Assembly (NCBI GenBank): GCA_946407975.1 | Contig: CAMJQC010000012.1 | Span: 1 to 55,949 of the forward strand | Direction of reading: 5' to 3' | From: an uncultured Bacteroidales bacterium | Lineage (GTDB): Bacteria; Bacteroidota; Bacteroidia; Bacteroidales; F082 | Length of the DNA: 55,949 bases | Part shown: one piece after another, positions 17,634-26,094 of the stretch | Numbering within the stretch: position 1 is the first letter of the stretch | Layout of the letters: every line of letters begins with the position of its first letter | Translations under genes and position numbers: made by a program | Notes under the pieces: model-generated | The model's input: the letters and a program-made list of their open reading frames with translations, nothing else | Databases searched by the model: none | What the model was told of the DNA's origin: nothing

Positions 17634-19070
17634 ATGATGAATACGATGAAAAAGAAAAGGCTGACCTACGTCTATTTCTTTTCTGACTGGGCCGCTTCCA
17701 TCCTTGCCTGGCTGCTTTTTTATTTTTTCAGAAAGGCGCACGAAGACTTGTATATCAATTATTGGGAGCGTATTTCGTATTCCATAGGTACGACCAGTTT
17801 CTGGCTCGGCATCACCCTTATTCCCATTGGATGGCTTTTGCTATATGCCATTACGGGAGCTTATGAGAAGGTCTATCTGAAGTCAAGACTGAAAGAGCTG
17901 GAGCAGACCTTTTTCATCACATTGCTGGGTGTGGTCATCATCTTCTTTGTGGCTATCTTGGACGATGAAGTCGCTACTTATAAATCTTATTACCAGTCGT
18001 TTATCGCGCTCTTCTCGTTCCAGTTCGGATTGGTGTACATTGCCCGTCTTACCATCACGTCGATCATGATTCGCCGGATTCGTGCCAGAAAGGTTGGCTA
18101 TAACACTTTGATTGTGGGCAGCAATGGCAACGCTTGCGCTATTTACAACGAGATTGAAAATCAGGTGAAGCCTTCTGGTCAGCGTTTCATAGGCTTTGTG
18201 AATGTGTTCGACAAAGAACATTATAAGCTGGAGCAGTACCTGCCGCGATTGGGCACTTATCATGACATAGAGCGTATTGTCAAGGAAAACGGGGTTGAGG
18301 AGGTCATCATCGCCATCGAAAGGTCTGAGACCGAGACAATGGACGTGATCATGAACGTGATGAACAGTCCCGATGCCACCGTGAAGATCATCCCCGAGAT
18401 GCAGGATCTGGTGTTCGGTTCAATTAAACAGTCGGCAATTTGGCATGCACCGCTCGTTCAAGTGACACCTGAATTAATGCCTGTATGGCAACGCGTCGTG
18501 AAACGCATGTTCGACATCATCGCTTCAGTATTTGCATTGATAGTGCTGTCCCCCGTGTTCCTGATCTGCAGCATCGTTGTCAAAGCGACTTCGAAAGGCC
18601 CTGTCTTTTACTCACAAGAACGCATTGGAAAGAACGGAAAGCCTTTCAAGATGGCCAAGTTTCGCAGCATGCGCGTCGATGCAGAGGCCTGTGGGACGCC
18701 TCAGCTTTCAAGCGACGACGATCCGCGCATCACGCCTTTCGGTCGTTTTATGCGCAAGGTGCGGCTTGATGAGATACCTCAGTTTTGGACTGTTTTGAAA
18801 GGCGACATGTCTTTGGTAGGCTATCGTCCGGAGCGGCAGTATTTCATAGATAAGATTATGGAAAAAGCCCCATATTATCGCCTCCTATTAAAGGTGAAAC
18901 CCGGCATCACGAGTTGGGGCGAAGTGAAATACGGCTATGCTGAAAATGTAGATGAGATGGTGGAACGTCTGAAATACGATATTCTTTATATTGAAAATGT
19001 GAGTTTGACGCTTGACCTAAAGATTCTTATTTATACCGTGCTTATCGTGATACAAGGCCGCGGTAAATGA
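17634..19070 (+). CDS. Polyprenyl-phosphate sugar phosphotransferase (exopolysaccharide initiation)
   Basis: A 478-residue WbaP/WcaJ-type enzyme. Four or five N-terminal membrane helices (within residues 10-150), a nucleotide-binding-like middle domain (YNTLIVGSNGNACAIY, about 155-170) and a C-terminal sugar-transferase domain (about 285-478). That last domain has KRMFDIIASVFALIVLSPVF, GPVFYSQERIGKNGKPFKMA, KFRSMR, KVRLDEIPQFW and LKGDMSLVGYRPE. Such enzymes move a sugar-1-phosphate to undecaprenyl phosphate to begin a surface polysaccharide. No other glycan genes follow here; the transcript ends at a strong terminator. Confidence 0.92.
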   Translation: MMNTMKKKRLTYVYFFSDWAASILAWLLFYFFRKAHEDLYINYWERISYSIGTTSFWLGITLIPIGWLLLYAITGAYEKVYLKSRLKELEQTFFITLLGVVIIFFVAILDDEVATYKSYYQSFIALFSFQFGLVYIARLTITSIMIRRIRARKVGYNTLIVGSNGNACAIYNEIENQVKPSGQRFIGFVNVFDKEHYKLEQYLPRLGTYHDIERIVKENGVEEVIIAIERSETETMDVIMNVMNSPDATVKIIPEMQDLVFGSIKQSAIWHAPLVQVTPELMPVWQRVVKRMFDIIASVFALIVLSPVFLICSIVVKATSKGPVFYSQERIGKNGKPFKMAKFRSMRVDAEACGTPQLSSDDDPRITPFGRFMRKVRLDEIPQFWTVLKGDMSLVGYRPERQYFIDKIMEKAPYYRLLLKVKPGITSWGEVKYGYAENVDEMVERLKYDILYIENVSLTLDLKILIYTVLIVIQGRGK

Positions 19071-19073
19071 TGA

Positions 19074-19112
19074 AAAGGAAAAGGAGCGTCTTTGGCGCTC
19101 CTTTTCCTTTTC
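19074..19112. terminator. Strong bidirectional terminator
   Basis: A perfect 16-bp inverted repeat (19074-19089 with 19097-19112) around the loop TCTTTGG, with flanking A and T runs on both sides. It serves the plus-strand sugar transferase and the minus-strand DUF4294 gene. Confidence 0.9.
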
Positions 19113-19129
19113 ATTCTCCAAGAGTTTCC

Positions 19130-19804
19130 TCAAATGCTACCCCTCTCCAGTAAGGTGACGATGGTTTCGATCTTGTCATCCTCATCGTTATGTTGTGGGT
19201 CGTATTCCGATTTCAGATTGTAACCCCATAGCTTGGCAAAGCCTTGGTAGAAGAAAGCTCTGAGCTTACCTCTCAGTTCCTTGACCAGATTGTATGAGGT
19301 GTTGCCCGTTTCTCTGTCGATGAGGCGGATAAGGATGAGACCCTGCGAGAAGGTCAGTTCTTTTAGCTCTGCCGTATATTGAGAAGTGATTTGGTCTTCA
19401 GCCTCTTTCATCATCTGTCGACGCGTCTTGTCATTAGGAGCGGCAGCCAACAGTTTGTCATATTCCTGTAGTTTCAAGCCGGCTTCCTTGGCATAAGGAT
19501 AGACCTTGCGGACATTTCTCACCAGACGGCGTCCGGAAGCGGTTTCTGTAATTTCGAAGTAATGGTTCATCAAGTTGATGTCCACTTCTGGAAGGTTCAC
19601 AATCAATAGCGTATCCCCTTCCTCGGTGATTTGGGCATATACCACGTTCACTTTGTCCATAGTCTTTGAAAAATCAACAGGGCCGGAACTTTGTGGCGTG
19701 GATTGCGTAATATGCTTGACTGAAATCACATGCTTTTCGACGGTTTGGGCAAAAACAGTCCAGGTAATGAGAATGAATCCGAGGAGTAATGCTGTTTTCT
19801 TCAT
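19130..19804 (-). CDS. DUF4294 family exported protein
   Basis: A 224-residue protein with a signal peptide (MKKTALLLGFILITWTVFAQ). The mature part contains the DUF4294 pattern: VNLPEVDI, then RRLVRNVRKVYPYAKEAGLK and a helical C-terminal half ending in KLWGYNLKSEYDPQHNDEDD. No lipobox, so it is probably periplasmic. The function is unknown. It lies downstream of clpX on the same strand but is separated from it by a large inverted repeat. Confidence 0.85.
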   Translation of the reverse strand: MKKTALLLGFILITWTVFAQTVEKHVISVKHITQSTPQSSGPVDFSKTMDKVNVVYAQITEEGDTLLIVNLPEVDINLMNHYFEITETASGRRLVRNVRKVYPYAKEAGLKLQEYDKLLAAAPNDKTRRQMMKEAEDQITSQYTAELKELTFSQGLILIRLIDRETGNTSYNLVKELRGKLRAFFYQGFAKLWGYNLKSEYDPQHNDEDDKIETIVTLLERGSI

Positions 19805-19838
19805 GGCTTTAATAACTTAACTATACCTGCAGATGCAA

Positions 19839-19895
19839 GTATTGTGCCATTTTTAAAAATCAAGCCTCAAGGCTCGTTCAAAAATGGCACAATAC
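19839..19895. repeat. 16-bp perfect inverted repeat with internal hairpin
   Basis: GTATTGTGCCATTTTT (19839-19854) and its exact complement AAAAATGGCACAATAC (19880-19895) enclose 25 bases that contain a smaller hairpin (AGCC-TCAA-GGCT). It fills most of the 120-base gap between clpX and DUF4294. No U-run follows either arm, so it is not a classical terminator. Confidence 0.8.
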
Positions 19896-19924
19896 GTTAG
19901 TGTTTAGATGTTTGAATAATATTC

Positions 19925-21160
19925 TTAGTCCCCGGCATGCAGTTTTGCCATTTCGGATTTGTCGAGTTTCTCCTCGGCATAGGCACGGGTGACCACGAAT
20001 TGCTTGGTCTCATCGTGGGAAGGTAGTTCAAACATGGCGTCATTAAGGATGGCCTCCATGATGGAACGCAGTCCACGGGCACCCACCTTGAACTCAACGG
20101 CTTTTTCGACTACGAAGTCAAGGACCTCGTCTTCGATGACGAGCTCGATGCCGTCCATCTCAAAGAGTTTTTCAAACTGCTTTACGATGGCATTCTTAGG
20201 CTCGGTAAGGATCCGCTTGAGCGCGTCTTCGTCAAGCGGGTTGAGGTGGGTTATGATAGGCAGACGACCGACGATTTCGGGAATAAGGCCGAATTTCTTC
20301 AAGTCGGCAGGAGCAAGATACTTCAGCATGTTGCTCTTGTCGAGCACTTTGGAAGCATCGCTGCTGTAGCCGATGACGTTGCTGCGTTTGCGGGCGGCGA
20401 TAATGCGTTCTATGCCGTCGAAAGCACCGCCTGCGATAAAGAGGATATCCTTGGTGTTGACCGCAATCATCTTTTGTTCGGGGTGTTTTCTCCCTCCTTG
20501 TGGCGGCACGTTGGAAACGGTGCCTTCAAGGAGTTTCAGCAAGGCTTGCTGGACGCCCTCGCCCGATACATCGCGAGTGATGCTGGGGTTGTCGCTCTTA
20601 CGTGCGATCTTGTCAATCTCGTCAATAAAGACAATACCCTTTTCTGCTGCTTTGACATCGTAGTCGGCAGCTTGCAGCAATTTGACGAGGATGTTTTCTA
20701 CGTCTTCGCCAACATAACCTGCTTCCGTCAAAACCGTGGCATCAGCGATAGCAAAGGGTACATTGAGCATTTTGGCAATGGTGCGAGCCAGCAATGTCTT
20801 TCCCGTACCCGTCTCGCCGACAAGTATGATGTTTGATTTCTCAATCTCCACCTCATCTTCACGGACTTTCTGACTGATGCGCTTATAATGATTGTAGACG
20901 GCTACAGATAAGGTGCGTTTAGCCTCGTCCTGACCAATGACATACTGGTCAAGGAAGTCTTTGATTTCTTTAGGTTTTTTAAGCGTTATGTCAGACGGAT
21001 ACTTGTTTTTCCCGTCTCTTTCAAGTTGCTCCTGAAGGATAAGATGAGCCTGCTCGGCACAGCGGTCGCAGATGCGGGCGTCAAGCCCTTCAATCATCAG
21101 CGAGACTTCCGATGCTTTTCTTCCACAAAATGAGCAGACTTCGCTTTTCTTCGTGGCCAT
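19925..21160 (-). CDS. clpX: ATP-dependent Clp protease ATP-binding subunit ClpX
   Basis: A 411-residue AAA+ unfoldase that feeds proteins to ClpP. The N-terminal zinc domain has Cys9, Cys12, Cys31 and Cys34. Walker A is [15 protein letters not shown] (about 116), Walker B is [12 protein letters not shown], and sensor/pore motifs include GYVGEDVEN and [13 protein letters not shown]. The ClpP-binding loop is VIGYSSD, with IGY instead of the common IGF. It is followed by the signal loop region EIVGRLPII. It starts 2 bases after the clpP stop; tig-clpP-clpX is the usual order. Confidence 0.97.
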   Translation of the reverse strand: MATKKSEVCSFCGRKASEVSLMIEGLDARICDRCAEQAHLILQEQLERDGKNKYPSDITLKKPKEIKDFLDQYVIGQDEAKRTLSVAVYNHYKRISQKVREDEVEIEKSNIILVGETGTGKTLLARTIAKMLNVPFAIADATVLTEAGYVGEDVENILVKLLQAADYDVKAAEKGIVFIDEIDKIARKSDNPSITRDVSGEGVQQALLKLLEGTVSNVPPQGGRKHPEQKMIAVNTKDILFIAGGAFDGIERIIAARKRSNVIGYSSDASKVLDKSNMLKYLAPADLKKFGLIPEIVGRLPIITHLNPLDEDALKRILTEPKNAIVKQFEKLFEMDGIELVIEDEVLDFVVEKAVEFKVGARGLRSIMEAILNDAMFELPSHDETKQFVVTRAYAEEKLDKSEMAKLHAGD

Positions 21161-21162
21161 GC

Positions 21163-21837
21163 TTATTTCTTTACGAGGATTTCGTCAATCATGCCGTATT
21201 CCTTGGCTTCGGCAGAGGTCATCCAATAGTCGCGGTCGGAGTCGGCCCAGACTTTGTCGTAGGTTTGACCGGAGTGTTTGGCAATGATTTCATAGAGCTC
21301 CTTCTTGAGTTTCTGGATTTCGCGAGCTGTGATTTCAATCTCGGTAGCTTGACCTTCCACACCGCCCATAGGCTGGTGGATCATGACGCGGGAGTGAACC
21401 AGTGCGGAACGTTTGCCAGCAGCACCGGCGCAAAGCAACACGGCAGCCATGGAAGCGGCCATTCCAGTGCAGATAGTAGCGACGTCAGGCTGGATGAACT
21501 GCATGGTGTCGTAAATGCCGAGTCCGGCATAAACACTACCACCAGGAGAGTTCAGATAGATCTGGATGTCACGTTTTGGGTCGGTCGACTCAAGGAAGAG
21601 CAATTGAGCTTGGATGATGTTGGCTACATAATCATCGATGGCGGTGCCAAGGAAAATGATACGATCCATCATCAAGCGCGAAAAAACGTCCATCTGTGCC
21701 ACGTTGAGTTGACGTTCCTCAATAACAGTGGGGGAGATGTAACCGCTTTGGTTATTAATCTTTGAAATGTATTGTTCGAGCCCTAAAGGATTGATACCGA
21801 GATGCCGGGTGGCATACTTTTGAAATTCATTATTCAT
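21163..21837 (-). CDS. clpP: ATP-dependent Clp protease proteolytic subunit ClpP
   Basis: A 224-residue serine peptidase. The catalytic Ser129 is in [15 protein letters not shown] and His154 is in VMIHQPMGG. The oxyanion region is [17 protein letters not shown]. The N-terminal extension of about 25 residues is normal for Bacteroidota and probably includes a propeptide. It forms the tetradecameric chamber used by ClpX. Spacing to both neighbours is 2 bases, so translation is coupled. Confidence 0.97.
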   Translation of the reverse strand: MNNEFQKYATRHLGINPLGLEQYISKINNQSGYISPTVIEERQLNVAQMDVFSRLMMDRIIFLGTAIDDYVANIIQAQLLFLESTDPKRDIQIYLNSPGGSVYAGLGIYDTMQFIQPDVATICTGMAASMAAVLLCAGAAGKRSALVHSRVMIHQPMGGVEGQATEIEITAREIQKLKKELYEIIAKHSGQTYDKVWADSDRDYWMTSAEAKEYGMIDEILVKK

Positions 21838-21839
21838 AA

Positions 21840-23258
21840 TTATTTCTTATTGGTTTTTTTAGTCTCTTTGACTTCCTTGGTTTCCTTGGTTCCCTTAGCA
21901 TCCTTTTTGGTTTCGTTTCCTTTCTTCAGGCTCTCAATAAAGCCTTCGTATGAAGTTTCTTTGAACTTGATTTTCATCTTGTTCTTGAGGAACTGGGTCA
22001 TCTTGATGTCGGCCAGCTGATTCTTAGCTTGATTGACCTGTTCTTCGTTTTTCATCATGTTCTTGGCGATACCATCCAAACGGCCTTTCATATCGTCATC
22101 AAGGGTGGCGTAGTCGATGCCAGGGAAGATCTGCTTCAGGATGAACTGATGCAGTTCGTCGTCTTGGATGACGAGGTCGGTGTTTTCTTTCACGATGGCG
22201 TCTTCGATGATTTGCCAACGCAGGCCTTTGGCATAGTCGTTATCGTAGTTGGCTTCGACTTCTTCGGTCGTGATTTTACCTTGGCTGTTTTCCACAATCC
22301 AACGTTTCAAGAAAGCGTCAGGGAGATCGAACTTCACTTCATCAATTAGTTTCTCAATCATCTTGCTGAAAAGATATTGGTCAGTCTCAGCAGTATATTG
22401 CTTTTCCATCTCTTCCTTGACCAAACTCTTGAAAGTGTCGAGGTCTTTAACTTCTTTGCCAGGGAAGATCTTTTCAAAGAGTTCTTCGTTAAGTTCGGGC
22501 TTTTCTTCACGGGTAATGTCATCGATGATGATGTTGAAGTCGCTATCGGCAGGAGCATCTTCGCCAAGCACTTTGGCGGCGGCATCTTCCGACTTCATGG
22601 CTTTGGCAAAGTTGAAGATGAATTCTTCGCCAACTTTCTTACCCAGAAGAAGATCTTTTGATTTCTTTTCCTTCACTTGGTCCATGTGGAAGTAAATGCC
22701 TTTCTTAAAGCCGTCTTCCACTTCTTTGCCATTTTCGGCTTCAGCAATTTTCAGCTCGAGCTTGTCGCTTTCGCCAACAGTCTCAGGGTGAATAATGTTA
22801 GGGTTGCGCTCTATGATGTTGTCAATGGTGCCGTCAATGTCTTTATCAGTGGCAACGATTTTGGCAGCATCCATCTTTATTTTTTCGAGTTCGATTTTGA
22901 CTTCAGGACGCAGGGCGGCTTCGAAGCAGAATTCCAAATCGTCTTCATGTTCGAGGTCGGCAGGTTTTTGCTGTTCAAGGTCGCTGAGCGGATAACCGAG
23001 CAGGTCGAGTTTGTTGTCGAAGATATGCTTGTTGAGGCTTTCTGAGACGATGTCGTTCAACACTTCCATCTTGGTGCTGGTTCCATAGAGTCGCTTGATC
23101 ATGTTGAACGGAACTTTACCTGGACGGAATCCTGGCATGTTGGCAGTATGTTGGATCTTCTTTAACGATTCGTTAACTTTGGGTTCGTAGTCGTCCTTAA
23201 CGACGTTAATCTTGATGGAGACGAGCTGGTCTCCCTTGGAACTTTGTGTGATGTTCAT
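21840..23258 (-). CDS. tig: Trigger factor (ribosome-associated chaperone)
   Basis: A 472-residue protein with the ribosome-binding N-terminal domain, including a GFRPGKVP signature (GFRPGKVPFNMI, about residue 43). A divergent FKBP-like middle part and the alpha-helical C-terminal domain (about 270-440) follow. The last 30 residues are a low-complexity Lys/Thr/Glu tail (NETKKDAKGTKETKEVKETK) not needed for the fold. It heads the tig-clpP-clpX run and lies 26 bases after tRNA-Leu, with which it probably shares a promoter. Confidence 0.92.
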   Translation of the reverse strand: MNITQSSKGDQLVSIKINVVKDDYEPKVNESLKKIQHTANMPGFRPGKVPFNMIKRLYGTSTKMEVLNDIVSESLNKHIFDNKLDLLGYPLSDLEQQKPADLEHEDDLEFCFEAALRPEVKIELEKIKMDAAKIVATDKDIDGTIDNIIERNPNIIHPETVGESDKLELKIAEAENGKEVEDGFKKGIYFHMDQVKEKKSKDLLLGKKVGEEFIFNFAKAMKSEDAAAKVLGEDAPADSDFNIIIDDITREEKPELNEELFEKIFPGKEVKDLDTFKSLVKEEMEKQYTAETDQYLFSKMIEKLIDEVKFDLPDAFLKRWIVENSQGKITTEEVEANYDNDYAKGLRWQIIEDAIVKENTDLVIQDDELHQFILKQIFPGIDYATLDDDMKGRLDGIAKNMMKNEEQVNQAKNQLADIKMTQFLKNKMKIKFKETSYEGFIESLKKGNETKKDAKGTKETKEVKETKKTNKK

Positions 23259-23283
23259 TTTTATGTTGATTATCTTAAACTTG

Positions 23284-23365
23284 TGCGGATGAAGGGACTC
23301 GAACCCTTACTTCTTTCGAAACTAGATCCTAAGTCTAGCGCGTCTACCAATTCCGCCACACCCGC
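23284..23365 (-). tRNA. tRNA-Leu (anticodon TAG)
   Basis: Read on the minus strand, acceptor GCGGGTG pairs with CATCCGC (one G-U) and discriminator A. The anticodon stem CTAGA/TCTAG encloses CTTAGGA, giving anticodon TAG. A long class II variable arm (TTTCGAAAGAAG) and T arm AAGGG-TTCGAGT-CCCTT follow. The 3' CCA is not encoded. Confidence 0.95.
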
Positions 23366-23387
23366 GCTGGTTTCAATTTTGAGGGTG

Positions 23388-23395
23388 CAAAGATA
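23388..23395 (-). promoter_or_regulatory. -7 promoter element for tRNA-Leu and tig-clpP-clpX
   Basis: On the minus strand TATCTTTG matches TAnnTTTG, 22 bases upstream of the tRNA-Leu 5' end. No other consensus -7 element was seen between tRNA-Leu and tig, so the tRNA and the protease genes may be co-transcribed. Confidence 0.55.
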
Positions 23396-23426
23396 CGCTT
23401 TTCCTTAATACAAAGGTGTAATTCTT

Positions 23427-24569
23427 TCAGTTTTTCACATCCAGCGCATCTCGGAGAGCGTTGCCGACGAGCATGAAAGCGAGCACGAGCAGCATGATAG
23501 CGATGCCTGGTAGAATGGCTAGATAGGCCGCGTCAAGGATGATGAAGGCGTAGTTTTCCTTAATCATACTGCCCCAGGAAGGCATGGGAGGCTGAACGCC
23601 AATGCCAAGGAAACTCAGGCCGGCTTCCAGCAGGATGGCTGAGGCGAAATTGGCCGCAGAGACGACGATGATGGGGTTGATGATGTTGGGCAGTATGTGC
23701 CTGAAAATGATGCGGATGTCTTTGAATCCCAAAGCGCGTCCCGCTTCCACGAAAGTCGTCTCTCGAATGGAGAGGATTTGTCCACGGACGATACGGGCCA
23801 CTTCGACCCACATGGTCAGGCCTACCGCGATGAAGACTTGGGTGATGCCTTTGCCTAAAGCGAAGGTTATGGCGATGACGAGAAGCAGGGTAGGGATGGA
23901 CCAGACCACGTTGATAAACCACACTACAGCGTCATCGACCTTGCCGCGGAAGAAACCGCCAATACTTCCGACAACGATGCCGATGAGAAGACTAAGAAAC
24001 ACGGCGATGAAACCTACCGTCAGACTGATGCGGCTGCCTAAAACCAAGCGGCTGAGAAAATCGCGACCGAACTGGTCTGTCCCCAACAGAAACTTGCGGT
24101 GCTTGACGCATTGCTTTAGGATGTGCTGTTCCGCTTCGCTTTGCGAAGCAAACGTTTTGCCTGTAAGTTCAATGTTGTCAACGGTTTCTGTCTTTACCGA
24201 ACCGCTTTTTTCAGGGTTGAAGAGAAATACTTCCGTGCTCCTTTCGCCTACCTGTATGCTGTCGAAAGGAAGATAAGTGCATTCGTCGGGTTTACCTTGA
24301 AAAAGCAAATGGAAAAATGTGGGCTTCGGTCCAGGATTGTCTTTTGGAATGACGAGCATGTCAACTTCAAAACCGGGTTTCTGCGTGCTCAGTTCAAGCA
24401 GTTGTCGGTTGGCATTTGGCGTTGGGTCAGGGATGATGAAGTAGGCGAAAAGAGCAATGACGGCACAAATGATGATGTAAAGTACAGCGATCATGCCCAA
24501 ACGGTTCTGGCGAAATTTCCGCCAAGCCAGGGCCCGAGGCGATTGGAACTGTTCTTTTTTCTTGCGCAT
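23427..24569 (-). CDS. ABC transporter permease, OppC/DppC type
   Basis: A 380-residue inner-membrane permease of the peptide/nickel class. The first helix (AVLYIIICAVIALFAYFII) is followed by a periplasmic insert of about 120 residues, then GTDQFGRDFLSRLVLGSRIS and five more helices. The EAA coupling loop is EAGRALGFKDIRIIFRHILP (about 275-295), and the C-terminal LEAGLSFLGIGVQPPMPSWG is diagnostic. An ATG at 24587 is also in frame, but the -7 element at 24592-24599 would put the transcript start near it, so MRKKKEQFQS at 24569 is chosen. No partner permease, ATPase or binding protein is nearby. Confidence 0.88.
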   Translation of the reverse strand: MRKKKEQFQSPRALAWRKFRQNRLGMIAVLYIIICAVIALFAYFIIPDPTPNANRQLLELSTQKPGFEVDMLVIPKDNPGPKPTFFHLLFQGKPDECTYLPFDSIQVGERSTEVFLFNPEKSGSVKTETVDNIELTGKTFASQSEAEQHILKQCVKHRKFLLGTDQFGRDFLSRLVLGSRISLTVGFIAVFLSLLIGIVVGSIGGFFRGKVDDAVVWFINVVWSIPTLLLVIAITFALGKGITQVFIAVGLTMWVEVARIVRGQILSIRETTFVEAGRALGFKDIRIIFRHILPNIINPIIVVSAANFASAILLEAGLSFLGIGVQPPMPSWGSMIKENYAFIILDAAYLAILPGIAIMLLVLAFMLVGNALRDALDVKN

Positions 24570-24591
24570 GCTCGGTCTTCTTTTCATCCGC

Positions 24592-24599
24592 CAAAATTA
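24592..24599 (-). promoter_or_regulatory. -7 promoter element for the OppC-type permease
   Basis: TAATTTTG on the minus strand matches TAnnTTTG. It overlaps one arm of a 10-bp inverted repeat (TTAGGGATTT at 24597-24606 with AAATCCCTAA at 24646-24655), which may be an operator or may be chance. Confidence 0.45.
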
Positions 24600-24659
24600 G
24601 GGATTTCATCCCGAAAAACACGTAAAAAACCGGCATAAAGAAAAAAAATCCCTAAAAAT

Positions 24660-24690
24660 ATTGTCATGTCTGAAAAATGTCGTACTTTTG
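24660..24690 (+). promoter_or_regulatory. Promoter of tRNA-His (ATTG-N19-TACTTTTG)
   Basis: The -33 element ATTG (24660-24663) and the -7 element TACTTTTG (24683-24690) are 19 bases apart, the expected Bacteroidota spacing. Transcription should begin about 10 bases upstream of the mature tRNA. Confidence 0.75.
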
Positions 24691-24707
24691 CATCCGCAAA
24701 ATCAGAT

Positions 24708-24782
24708 GGTGGGTGTAGCTCAGCTGGTTAGAGTACCGGATTGTGGTTCCGAGGGTCGTGGGTTCGAATCCCATCTCCCACC
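24708..24782 (+). tRNA. tRNA-His (anticodon GTG)
   Basis: The anticodon loop TTGTGGT, in stem CCGGA/TCCGA, gives GTG. The extra 5' G (G-1, base 24708) faces discriminator C (24782), as needed for histidine identity. The D arm starts TAGCTCAGC and the T arm is GTGGG-TTCGAAT-CCCAT. The acceptor strands GTGGGTG and CTCCCAC leave one T-T mismatch at pair 6-67. CCA is not encoded. Confidence 0.95.
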
Positions 24783-24791
24783 CTGAAGGTG

Positions 24792-24819
24792 AAAGAGGCT
24801 CGTGAGGGCCTCTTTTTTT
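24792..24819 (+). terminator. Terminator of tRNA-His
   Basis: AAAGAGGC (24792-24799) pairs with GCCTCTTT (24808-24815) around an 8-base loop and runs into a T tract. Confidence 0.85.
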
Positions 24820-24884
24820 CTTGTTTATATAAACAGAATCTTGACAAAAGGTGATGGCCAATCGTCTATAATACAACAGAACCT

Positions 24885-24916
24885 ATTGTGTGATTCCATT
24901 AAAATGAGTACTTTTG
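24885..24916 (+). promoter_or_regulatory. Promoter of ruvX (ATTG-N20-TACTTTTG)
   Basis: The -33 ATTG (24885-24888) and the -7 TACTTTTG (24909-24916) are 20 bases apart. The ATG at 24940 follows after a leader of roughly 17 bases. Confidence 0.7.
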
Positions 24917-24939
24917 CACCCCGATTATTAGAGACGATT

Positions 24940-25356
24940 ATGGCGAGAATTATGGCAATCGATTTAGGAAGAAAACGTTGTGGCATCGCTGTCACCGATC
25001 CGCTGCAGATTGTGGCGAATGGATTGACGACGGTCGCGTCAGCCGGACTTGTCGATTTCGTGGTCAACTATGTGAATCAGGAAGAGGTTGAAGCCATTGT
25101 CATAGGAGAGCCGAAAGATATGCACAACAATCCTTCCGACTCGACGAAATATATCGAGCCGATTGTCAACCGGCTGCGTAAGCTGCTCCCCAATATGAAG
25201 ATAGAGCGCTACGATGAACGTTTTACGTCTGTGATGGCGCATCAGACCATGATCGATGCAGGCTTAAAGAAGAAACAACGCCAAAACAAGGAGCTGGTCG
25301 ATACCATCAGCGCCACCATCATTCTTCAATCCTATTTGAGTTACAAAGGAAAGTGA
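24940..25356 (+). CDS. ruvX: Putative pre-16S rRNA nuclease / Holliday junction resolvase-like (YqgF)
   Basis: A 138-residue RNase H-fold protein of the YqgF family, needed for 5' maturation of 16S rRNA in E. coli. Motifs: MAIDLGRKRCGIAVTDP (Asp8), EAIVIGEPKDMHNN, and the C-terminal RYDERFTSVMAHQTM and KELVDTISATIILQSYL. The longer in-frame extension to 24802 runs back into the tRNA-His terminator and is rejected; the promoter fixes the start at 24940. Confidence 0.93.
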   Translation: MARIMAIDLGRKRCGIAVTDPLQIVANGLTTVASAGLVDFVVNYVNQEEVEAIVIGEPKDMHNNPSDSTKYIEPIVNRLRKLLPNMKIERYDERFTSVMAHQTMIDAGLKKKQRQNKELVDTISATIILQSYLSYKGK

Positions 25357-25368
25357 ACCATATCACAG

Positions 25369-25514
25369 GAACAATTCAAAAAGACAAGAGATTAAAAAAG
25401 GTTCAAGAGGGGAAAAGTAAAAAAGTTCAAGAGTTCAAAACAGCAAAATAATTCGACTGCTAACCAGTTTAATACAACAACAGTTCAACAGTTAAACAAT
25501 TCAACAATTCAACA
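25369..25514 (+). repeat. A-rich degenerate TTCAA repeats upstream of def
   Basis: The 158-base gap between ruvX and def contains at least eight TTCAA units in irregular array, for example TTCAAGAGTTCAAAAC and AATTCAACAATTCAACA directly before the def ATG. It is almost free of G/C structure and has no open frame. Such arrays are common in Bacteroidota intergenic DNA and are A-rich just upstream of starts, which may aid initiation without a Shine-Dalgarno site. Confidence 0.6.
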
Positions 25515-26081
25515 ATGATATTACCTATCGTAGCATACGGACACCCGGTATTGAAGGCTGTTGCCAAGGACATCACACCAGACTATCCTGATCTGGAACA
25601 ACTTCTCGCTGATATGTGGGAGACTTTGACTCATTCTGAAGGCGTGGGTTTGGCGGCCCCTCAGGTTAACAGGTCCATTCGTCTCTTTGTCGTGGATGGC
25701 AATCCTTTTTATCCTGATTATCCTGATGGCAAGGATTTCAAACAGGTTTTCATCAATGCCCAGATTCTGGAATTTTTCGGCGAAGACGTGTCTTTCAGAG
25801 AAGGTTGCCTGAGTCTTCCCAATATTTATGAAGACGTGATCCGTAAGGACAAGATCCGCATTCATTATCTGGATGAGCATTTTGTGGAACATGAGGAAGT
25901 GTTTGAAGGCATTCGCTCCCGTATCATCCAACACGAGTATGACCACTTGGAAGGTCATGTCCATGTGGATCGTATCGCACCGTTGCGCAAAACCTTGCTG
26001 CAGAGAAAACTGCGCGATATTACCGAAGGCAAGTGCGATGTTGATTATAAGATGATTTTTCCAAAGAAAAAAAGAAGATAA
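25515..26081 (+). CDS. def: Peptide deformylase
   Basis: A 188-residue metalloenzyme that removes the formyl group from nascent proteins. Motif I is GVGLAAPQ (43-50), motif II is EGCLSLP (Cys98) and motif III is IIQHEYDHLEG (His140, Glu141, His144), which together hold the Fe/Zn. The length is typical. It is followed 13 bases later by the TPR lipoprotein, probably in one transcript ending at 26683. Confidence 0.97.
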   Translation: MILPIVAYGHPVLKAVAKDITPDYPDLEQLLADMWETLTHSEGVGLAAPQVNRSIRLFVVDGNPFYPDYPDGKDFKQVFINAQILEFFGEDVSFREGCLSLPNIYEDVIRKDKIRIHYLDEHFVEHEEVFEGIRSRIIQHEYDHLEGHVHVDRIAPLRKTLLQRKLRDITEGKCDVDYKMIFPKKKRR

Positions 26082-26094
26082 TTAATTCATTAAA

